Below the pieces are notes generated by a model, which had not been told where the DNA came from, did no database searches, and saw only the letters and a program-made list of their open reading frames with translations. A DNA stretch of 22,320 nt from Piscirickettsiaceae bacterium (GTDB lineage Bacteria; Pseudomonadota; Gammaproteobacteria; Nitrosococcales; Methylophagaceae). Positions within the stretch are counted from its first letter, which is position 1. Every line of letters starts with the position of its first letter. The position numbers and the translations under genes are program-made. Below are positions 16,658 through 22,320 of this stretch, piece after piece. Location: contig DAOUSV010000007.1 in the NCBI GenBank assembly GCA_030627065.1, positions 1 through 22,320 of the forward strand. Direction: 5' to 3'.

Positions 16658-17047
16658 ATGGCAGATACATACTACGCAACAGGTCGTCGCAAAAGCTCAA
16701 CAGCCCGTGTTTTTTTAAAACCAGGTAGCGGCAAACTGACTATCAACACTCGAACTATCGAAGAATACTTCGGTCGTGAAACATCTCGCATGGTTGTTCG
16801 TCAGCCATTAGAGTTAGTTGAAATGCTAGAGAAAGTAGACCTTAAAATCACCGTTCGCGGTGGTGGTAACAATGGTCAAGCTGGCGCGATTCGTCACGGT
16901 ATTACACGTGCATTAATCGAGTTAGATGGCGAATTAAAACCAGCACTACGTAAAGCGGGCTTTGTTACTCGTGATGCTCGTGCTGTTGAGCGTAAGAAAG
17001 TTGGTTTACACAAAGCGCGTAAACGTCCACAATTCTCGAAACGTTAA
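16658..17047 (+). CDS. rpsI: 30S ribosomal protein S9
   Basis: A 129-residue small-subunit protein whose C-terminal tail reaches the P-site tRNA. YYATGRRKSSTARV at the start, VRGGGNNGQAGAIRHGI in the middle and the basic end KKVGLHKARKRPQFSKR are family hallmarks. The terminal Arg that touches the tRNA anticodon stem is present. It starts three bases after rplM and is followed by two tandem hairpins. Confidence 0.98.
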   Translation: MADTYYATGRRKSSTARVFLKPGSGKLTINTRTIEEYFGRETSRMVVRQPLELVEMLEKVDLKITVRGGGNNGQAGAIRHGITRALIELDGELKPALRKAGFVTRDARAVERKKVGLHKARKRPQFSKR

Positions 17048-17060
17048 ACGAAGACAGAAT

Positions 17061-17121
17061 AATAATACGATAGTAATCGTATTATTTAAAAAAGGCTATC
17101 CTTATGGATGGCCTTTTTTTT
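17061..17121 (+). terminator. Tandem hairpins ending rplM-rpsI; the second is a rho-independent terminator
   Basis: Hairpin one is a perfect 11-bp stem, AATAATACGAT (17061-17071) and ATCGTATTATT (17076-17086), with loop AGTA. Hairpin two pairs GGCTATCC (17094-17101) with GGATGGCC (17106-17113) around loop TTAT, extended by six A-T pairs and followed by eight Ts (17114-17121). The A run on its left side gives a T run in the opposite direction, so it could also stop leftward transcription from the lpxL-like gene. Confidence 0.88.
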
Positions 17122-17429
17122 GCCTTTTATTTCTGCTGTAATTTACTTATCTCTAGTCATGGTTGACTTGTCGAACCATTTACACAAGATGACTTGAATA
17201 AGCACGGTGTATTTCATTGAAAACTACAATGATTGAGAAGACCTAACTTAAGTCATGCTGGGCATATATTTACTACTCATGATGTTCTTGTCTAATCATA
17301 TACAAGTTCAACTCTCTTCGATAAGGATTTATCGATATACAAAGATATATCCACCTCAGAAGGCCTTTAAAATTGTGTGGTGAGATTTTATTTTTTTGAA
17401 ACGTAAGTACTTCTATATAAGACTAACTC
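17122..17429. other. Gene-free stretch between the rpsI terminator and the lpxL-like gene
   Basis: I see no coding sequence here on either strand. The stretch is AT-rich and holds several short inverted repeats: ATGACTT (17189-17195) with AAGTCAT (17250-17256), enclosing TCATTG (17214-17219) with CAATGA (17227-17232); and a perfect hairpin TCGATAA-GGAT-TTATCGA (17318-17335). They could be part of a small RNA or of the 3' untranslated region of the acyltransferase mRNA, but chance is also possible. Confidence 0.5.
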
Positions 17430-18341
17430 TTATTTATAAAGTGATGCTTTTTCACCTTCAGGCTGTGTTTTAAAGCGACGATGGATCCACAAATATTGTT
17501 CAGGTGCTTTACGTATTTCTTTCTCAAGCAGGTCATTGATACTTTGCGCATCATTAACATCGTCTCCTGAAGGGAAATCAGTTATTGCCTCGCCTAAAGT
17601 CAAAGTATAACTGCCATCATTTTCACGTATCGGTGTAAATGGAATCACTGCCGCACCGCTCATTTTTACAATTCGAGCCGTTGCTGGAACAGTTGCCGCG
17701 GTCATACCAAAAAACGTCGCAAACACGCTTAATTTTCGACCAAAATCTTGATCCGGCGCATACCAAACCACTTTATTCTTTCGCAATGCTCTCACCATTG
17801 CACGAGGATCATCTCGTAATACAATGCCTTCACTATGATATGTTCGTGCATTCATCATTGCAGTATTAAATAATTCATTTTTTAAATGGCGGAACATGAC
17901 ATAACAAGGCTGTTTCAACATAATCAGGCGGCCTCCCAGCTCCATGCTAGTAAAATGCCCCGTAAGTAAAATAACCCCTTTACCTTTTTCTAGAGCGGAC
18001 TCGAGGTAATGCACCCCTTTATATTGGACGCGATTTTGTAAGCAGGTATCACTCGCCCACCAGCTTAGCGCCGTTTCAATTAACATCATTCCCATTGTTC
18101 GGAAATTATCATCTAATAATTTCTGGCGCTGTTCTTTTGATAATTCAGGAAAACATAGTTCTAAGTTTCGCCGAGCAATATGCTTTCTTGCGCCCATAAA
18201 TGGCGTCATGATAGAAGATAAGAGCCTACCCGCCCCCAACTGCAATCTAATAGGTAAATAGATTGAGAGCCGCATAAATAGTAGCCCAAGCCAGCTAGGC
18301 CAAAATCGCGGATGTAAATATTGCCACTTGAAGATTGTCAT
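17430..18341 (-). CDS. LpxL/HtrB-family lipid A late acyltransferase
   Basis: A 303-residue inner-membrane acyltransferase that adds a secondary acyl chain to Kdo-lipid IVA from acyl-ACP. The catalytic HX4(D/E) motif is GHFTSME, with His129 and Glu134. An N-terminal membrane anchor (about 14-32), AARKHIARRNLELCFPELS-like sequence at 51-68 (ARKHIARRNLELCFPEL), PDQDFGRK and the C-terminal QYLWIHRRFKTQP also fit. The ending WIHRRFK is typical of LpxL/LpxP. Whether it is the lauroyl (LpxL), palmitoleoyl (LpxP) or myristoyl (LpxM) enzyme cannot be told. I prefer ATG 18341 (MTIFKWQYLH) to the GTG five codons upstream, but neither has a strong ribosome-binding site. It diverges from waaA, which makes the substrate's Kdo part. 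Confidence 0.9.
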   Translation of the reverse strand: MTIFKWQYLHPRFWPSWLGLLFMRLSIYLPIRLQLGAGRLLSSIMTPFMGARKHIARRNLELCFPELSKEQRQKLLDDNFRTMGMMLIETALSWWASDTCLQNRVQYKGVHYLESALEKGKGVILLTGHFTSMELGGRLIMLKQPCYVMFRHLKNELFNTAMMNARTYHSEGIVLRDDPRAMVRALRKNKVVWYAPDQDFGRKLSVFATFFGMTAATVPATARIVKMSGAAVIPFTPIRENDGSYTLTLGEAITDFPSGDDVNDAQSINDLLEKEIRKAPEQYLWIHRRFKTQPEGEKASLYK

Positions 18342-18426
18342 ATATATGTATAGCACTCAGAATTTAGTGCCTATGCTATCATTCTCGCTGATTTACCGCT
18401 AAATATTCAGTAATATCGAGATAATA

Positions 18427-19704
18427 TTGAGACTATTCTATACCGGCCTATTCTTCATTAGCTTGCCATTCATTATTCTGCGCCTACTATGGCGAGGAAT
18501 TCGAGCACCTGCATACTGGCAGCGTTGGGCTGAACGTTTTGGCCGTAGCCCCAATTTATCAAACTATGCTCAGACAATCTGGATCCATGCTGTATCCGTC
18601 GGTGAAGTTGAAGCGTGTCGGCCATTAGTTAAAGTACTAAAGCATGAATTTCCCGACTATCAATTACTTATCACCACCATGACACCCACAGGAAGTGAAC
18701 GTGTAAAGCTCTTATTTTCTGATTCAGTATCGCACTGTTATCTACCCTACGACCTTCCCTTTGCCATCAAACGCTTCCTTGCTAAAACTCAGCCTCAATT
18801 TGGCATTATTATGGAAACAGAAATCTGGCCTAACCTCTTATTTACCTGCAAGCAAAAGAACATCCCTCTTGTATTAGCTAATGCACGCATGTCAGAACGC
18901 TCTGCCAAAGGGTATGCTCGTGTATCTGGTTTTATCAAAAGTACCTTGCAGTGTTTACATTTAATTGCCGCGCAGGGGCAACAAGATAGACAACGTTTCC
19001 ATGAACTTGGTGCTGATATTAAAAAAGTACATGCTATCGGTAACTTAAAGTATGAGATTAGCCTAGCCGCCAGCCTAAAAGAACAAGCGGAAGCAATGCG
19101 TAATATGTGGGATAACAACCGCCCTGTTTGGGTTGCCGCCAGTACTCATGAGGGTGAAGATGAGATTATCTTAAATGCCTCTCGTCAGATAAGAGCAAAA
19201 TTCCCTGATTTATTAGTCATTATTGTGCCACGACACCCAGAACGCTTTGATCGCGTCACCGCCCTCACACAACGCGCAGGCTTTAAAACATTACGCCGAA
19301 GCGAACACCGCCCTTGCTCATCCGATGTGCAAGTTCTGGTTGTAGATACAATGGGCGAACTACCCCTATTCTATGCCGCCAGTGATGTTGCTTTTGTCGG
19401 TGGCAGTCTGGTTCCACATGGCGGCCACAATCTACTTGAGCCCGCCGCGCTAGGCCGTGCAGTTATTACCGGCCCTCATTACTTCAACTTTAATGAGATA
19501 ACCAAACAATTTCTTAACGCTAAAGCGGCAATAGAAGTAAGCGACACGCAAAGCCTAGCCGACACCGTTATCACCCTATTAGAAAACTCCCAACAACGTA
19601 CACAAATGGGTGAAGCAGGCCTACAACTTATAGCCAACAGCCAAGGCGCAAGCACACGACTCGTCAACTTAATCAAACATCACATCATCCGTCATGCACA
19701 ATGA
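18427..19704 (+). CDS. waaA: 3-deoxy-D-manno-octulosonic acid (Kdo) transferase
   Basis: A 425-residue membrane-anchored GT-B glycosyltransferase that moves Kdo from CMP-Kdo onto lipid IVA, the first step of LPS core assembly. An N-terminal hydrophobic anchor (about 1-22) is followed by RAPAYWQRWAERFG. The catalytic-base region IHAVSVGE holds Glu60. TTMTPTGSERV and METEIWPNL follow, and the C-terminal nucleotide-sugar site is GGSLVPHGGHNLLEPAALG. The start is TTG at 18427: no ATG or GTG is in frame between the upstream stop and this codon, GAG sits six bases before it, and the N-terminus aligns with E. coli WaaA. The 3' end overlaps tadA by 11 bases. Confidence 0.95.
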   Translation: MRLFYTGLFFISLPFIILRLLWRGIRAPAYWQRWAERFGRSPNLSNYAQTIWIHAVSVGEVEACRPLVKVLKHEFPDYQLLITTMTPTGSERVKLLFSDSVSHCYLPYDLPFAIKRFLAKTQPQFGIIMETEIWPNLLFTCKQKNIPLVLANARMSERSAKGYARVSGFIKSTLQCLHLIAAQGQQDRQRFHELGADIKKVHAIGNLKYEISLAASLKEQAEAMRNMWDNNRPVWVAASTHEGEDEIILNASRQIRAKFPDLLVIIVPRHPERFDRVTALTQRAGFKTLRRSEHRPCSSDVQVLVVDTMGELPLFYAASDVAFVGGSLVPHGGHNLLEPAALGRAVITGPHYFNFNEITKQFLNAKAAIEVSDTQSLADTVITLLENSQQRTQMGEAGLQLIANSQGASTRLVNLIKHHIIRHAQ

Positions 19705-20143
19705 TGAATACTGGATGCAACACGCCCTAAGCCTTGCCAAACAAGCAGGACAACAAGACGAAATACCTGTCGGCGCTGTTATCGTTCGTGATAATGAAAT
19801 ACTAGGTGAAGGCTATAACCAGCCCATTATCAGCCACGATGCCACCGCCCATGCTGAAATCCAAGCACTCCGCGCCGCCTGCCAACACTCTCAAAACTAC
19901 CGCCTGCCAGCAACCACACTCTATGTCACCCTAGAACCCTGCATCATGTGTGCTGGCGCGATTATCCACGCCCGCATCGACCGCGTAGTCTTCGCCACCA
20001 AAGAACCAAAAACAGGCGCAAGCGGCAGTTGCTTCGACATCTTCAACACCCAGCAACTTAATCATTATGTTCATTGTGAACATGGACTACTTGCTAAACA
20101 GAGTAGTGACTTATTACAAGACTTTTTCCGTTCTAAACGTTAA
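19694..20143 (+). CDS. tadA: tRNA(adenine-34) deaminase TadA
   Basis: A 149-residue zinc-dependent deaminase that converts A34 to inosine in the wobble position of tRNA-Arg(ACG), widening codon reading. The active site is complete: HAE (His53, Glu55) and PCIMC (Cys83, Cys86) for zinc and proton transfer, with the N-terminal VGAVIVRDNEILGEGYN strand-turn. The ATG overlaps the end of waaA by 11 bases, so translation is probably coupled. It converges on trhP, whose stop lies one base away, with no terminator between them. Confidence 0.96.
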   Translation: MHNDEYWMQHALSLAKQAGQQDEIPVGAVIVRDNEILGEGYNQPIISHDATAHAEIQALRAACQHSQNYRLPATTLYVTLEPCIMCAGAIIHARIDRVVFATKEPKTGASGSCFDIFNTQQLNHYVHCEHGLLAKQSSDLLQDFFRSKR

Positions 20144-20144
20144 G

Positions 20145-21491
20145 TTACAAATACCGAGCTAACAAACCTTTCTCAGGCACTTTACCTGAATAAGGTATTT
20201 TCACTTTATGACCACTACCCGGCGCAACTTCAATTGCTTCACCATTTTTATTAATAAGTTTTTCTAGGGTAAATTCAATATTATCTTCTGGCATAATAAG
20301 TTCTAATTTGTCACCAATCGAAAACTTATTTTTCACATCGATTTCTAAACATTGTTCTGCCGTATCATAGCCAATAATTTCACCAACATATTGCTGGCGA
20401 TCACTGCTGGAGTAACCTTCCATATAGTTTTGTTGTTCTTGCGTTGGGTGGCGTTGATAAAAGCCATCGGTATAGCCTCGATTGGCTAAGTTGTCTAATT
20501 TTCCAATTAAGGTTGGATCAAATTTATTACCCGCCATGGCATCATCTATTGCTTTACGGTACAGCTGTGCAGTACGTGAAACATAGTAAATAGACTTGGT
20601 GCGACCTTCGATCTTTAATGAATCAACGCCTATTTTAGCTAGTCGTTCTATATGTTGGATGGCACGAAGGTCTTTTGAATTCATGATGTATGTACCATGC
20701 TCATCTTCAAAGATCGGCATTAATTCACCGGGGCGGTTGCCCTCTTCAATCAGATAAATATCATCAGCTAATGGATGGCGTTCTTGGCTACCGCAATCAG
20801 AAAGGCCACTTTGATTCATCGCATCAAAGGCGTTAAATTCAATCTTTTGTGGTGAATCATCATTACCATCACTGGCATGGGTTTTATAATCCCAGCGACA
20901 GGAGTTGGTGCAAGAGCCTTGATTAGGATCTCGATGATTGAAGTAACCCGATAATAAGCAGCGACCGGAATAGGCAATGCATAATGCACCGTGAACAAAA
21001 ACTTCAATTTCCATATCAGGGCAAAGTTGGCGTATTTCTTCAATTTCATCGAGTGATAGTTCACGCGATAAAATAACCCGTGTTAACCCTAATGATTGCC
21101 AAAACTTCACGGCTTGCCAGTTAACAGTATTAGCCTGAACAGAAAGATGGATTGGCATGTCAGGCCAGCGTTCTCGCACCATCATAATCAAACCTGGATC
21201 GGCCATAATGAGTGCATCAGGTTTCATGGCGATAACCGGCTCCATATCTGCCATATAAGTTTTAATTTTGGCATTATGTGGCATCAAGTTACTGGCGACA
21301 AAGAATTGCTTACCTAATGCGTGCGCTTCTCCGATACCTTGTGCTAAGACGTCGAGTTTATGAAAGTCATTATTACGCACTCGCAAACTGTATCGTGGCT
21401 GACCAGCATATACAGCATCAGCACCATAGGCATAAGCATAGCGCATATGTTGCAGGCTACCCGCAGGCAATAATAACTCAGGCGTATTCAT
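20145..21491 (-). CDS. trhP: tRNA 5-hydroxyuridine modification protein TrhP (YegQ, peptidase U32 family)
   Basis: A 448-residue member of the U32 family. Despite the family name, E. coli TrhP acts with prephenate in the oxygen-independent 5-hydroxylation of U34 in tRNAs. The N-terminus PELLLPAGSLQHMRYAYAYG, the U32 signature EVFVHGALCIAYSGRCLLSG (164-182 region, Cys171 and Cys178) and nearby Cys194 and Cys198 are visible; these Cys are candidate Fe-S ligands. GTYIMNSKDLRAI and SLKIEGRTKS follow. Close agreement with YegQ over nearly its whole 453-residue length separates it from UbiU/UbiV and RlhA. ACGAG precedes the ATG by six bases, and a TATAAT (21532-21527, minus strand) lies 36 bases upstream of it. 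Confidence 0.93.
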   Translation of the reverse strand: MNTPELLLPAGSLQHMRYAYAYGADAVYAGQPRYSLRVRNNDFHKLDVLAQGIGEAHALGKQFFVASNLMPHNAKIKTYMADMEPVIAMKPDALIMADPGLIMMVRERWPDMPIHLSVQANTVNWQAVKFWQSLGLTRVILSRELSLDEIEEIRQLCPDMEIEVFVHGALCIAYSGRCLLSGYFNHRDPNQGSCTNSCRWDYKTHASDGNDDSPQKIEFNAFDAMNQSGLSDCGSQERHPLADDIYLIEEGNRPGELMPIFEDEHGTYIMNSKDLRAIQHIERLAKIGVDSLKIEGRTKSIYYVSRTAQLYRKAIDDAMAGNKFDPTLIGKLDNLANRGYTDGFYQRHPTQEQQNYMEGYSSSDRQQYVGEIIGYDTAEQCLEIDVKNKFSIGDKLELIMPEDNIEFTLEKLINKNGEAIEVAPGSGHKVKIPYSGKVPEKGLLARYL

Positions 21492-21647
21492 ATAAACTCG
21501 TTCTCAACACTTACTTAAAGTATGGAATTATAATCGATCTAGTAAAAAAACTGACCAAAAACAATCTTGTTCTCATTTTGGAAAACTTAAGGCGTGCAAA
21601 AGTGTCTGTATAGGACGATAATCAAAGCTTAAATTTTGGAGCATTAT

Positions 21648-22320
21648 TTGAAGTTTTTCAGCCTAATTCTTATCTCATTGAGTTTCCTTATCGCCTGTGG
21701 TGAAGCGCAGCCACATCTGGAAGAAATCCGTGAGCGAGGTGAATTACGCATACTGACTCGTTACGGACCAACAACTTATTATGTAAAAGGTGATGAATTA
21801 GCCGGCTTTGAATATGAATTAGCACAAGCATTTGCCAAACATCTTAATGTGAAGCTAAAAATCATTGTGCCGGAAAACCTTGGTGATATGCTTCAGCTTA
21901 TAGAGCAAGGTCGAGCTGATATTGCCGCCGCGGGTCTGACGATTACCCCTGCACGAAAAGATATACTCCGCTTTGGTCCTATTTACCAAGAGGTCACACA
22001 ACAACTTGTTTATAGACAAGGTAATCGTAAACCTAAAAACATTACTAAATTAGCCGATGGTCAGCTAGAAGTGGTTGCAAATAGTAGCCATGTCGAACAA
22101 CTCAAATTACATCAACAAGAATTACCCGAACTGAATTGGACAGAAAATCCTGAGTTAGACAATAGTGGTCTATTAGAATTAGTTCAGCTTGAAATGATTG
22201 ATTACACCATTGCTGACTCCAATGAAATGGATGCCAATCAAACCTTATTCCCTGAACTTCGTGTTGCATTTAATATCTCAGAGCCTCAACCTTTAGCTTG
22301 GGCAATGGCCTTAACAGAAG
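21648..22320 (+). CDS. mltF: Membrane-bound lytic murein transglycosylase F, N-terminal part (cut by window edge)
   Basis: The first 224 codons are present. A lipoprotein signal (KFFSLILISLSFLIAC) has a lipobox LIAC, so Cys17 is probably lipidated. A solute-binding-protein family 3 domain follows (GELRILTRYGPTTYY, LAGFEYELAQAFAKHL, ADIAAAGLTITPARKD). In MltF this regulatory domain precedes the lytic transglycosylase domain, which cleaves peptidoglycan glycan strands and would lie beyond the window. The start is a TTG at 21648, supported by GGAG six bases upstream and by the signal peptide beginning right there. An ordinary amino-acid-binding protein is less likely because of the lipobox and the MltF-type wording of the domain, but the catalytic part cannot be checked here. 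Confidence 0.88.
   Translation, partial: MKFFSLILISLSFLIACGEAQPHLEEIRERGELRILTRYGPTTYYVKGDELAGFEYELAQAFAKHLNVKLKIIVPENLGDMLQLIEQGRADIAAAGLTITPARKDILRFGPIYQEVTQQLVYRQGNRKPKNITKLADGQLEVVANSSHVEQLKLHQQELPELNWTENPELDNSGLLELVQLEMIDYTIADSNEMDANQTLFPELRVAFNISEPQPLAWAMALTE

Noticed and set aside
21557..21582. A second Fur box upstream of mltF (near TTGTTCTCATTTT)
   Set aside because: Only one half resembles a Fur unit; there is no matching second half, and the score is well below that of the site at 4678-4698.

Overview
The window is a chromosomal segment from a low-GC gammaproteobacterium. The call rests on an EfpL-type (YeiP) elongation-factor-P paralogue, TrhP/YegQ, MltF, LpxL and WaaA (so a Gram-negative outer membrane with Kdo-lipid A), the adjacent rplM-rpsI pair and a classical Fur box. 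The large DUF3683-type FAD/Fe-S oxidoreductase and the family of the porin suggest an environmental or marine lineage, perhaps near Thiotrichales or Methylococcales. I cannot fix the genus from sequence alone. No rRNA, tRNA, CRISPR array, prophage or transposase gene is visible.

Layout. 1-4700 (minus strand): a Fur-box promoter drives a tightly packed set of outer-membrane porin, periplasmic covalent-FMN protein and PepSY-type membrane protein. An archaeal-looking nucleotidyltransferase and gnd (6-phosphogluconate dehydrogenase, cut by the window edge) follow. 4754-6522 (minus): a two-gene cvfB-rbgA/ylqF unit for RNA binding and 50S ribosome assembly. 6687-11274 (plus): a 1077-residue multi-sensor histidine kinase without a neighbouring response regulator, then efpL, a YbaN/DUF454 inner-membrane protein and a HopJ-family small protein. 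11291-11359: a nested palindromic intergenic repeat between convergent genes. 11356-15209 (minus): one long FAD/4Fe-4S/CCG oxidoreductase gene, split into two overlapping frames at an A7 run. 15330-17047 (plus): uppP, then rplM-rpsI under a strong sigma70-type promoter and ended by two tandem hairpins. 17122-17429: a gene-free stretch with small inverted repeats. 17430-20143: lpxL-like acyltransferase (minus), divergent from waaA-tadA (plus). 20145-21491: trhP (minus), convergent with tadA. 21648-end: start of the lipoprotein gene mltF (plus, cut by the window edge).

How the genes fit together. Much of the window is core maintenance: translation and tRNA modification (rplM, rpsI, efpL, rbgA, tadA, trhP) and envelope building (uppP, lpxL, waaA, mltF). 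The more distinctive parts are the Fur-controlled porin/flavoprotein/PepSY operon, which I infer handles iron or electrons across the envelope under iron limitation, the oxidoreductase that needs a -1 frame change to be made whole, and the palindromic element whose outermost bases supply that oxidoreductase's stop codon.
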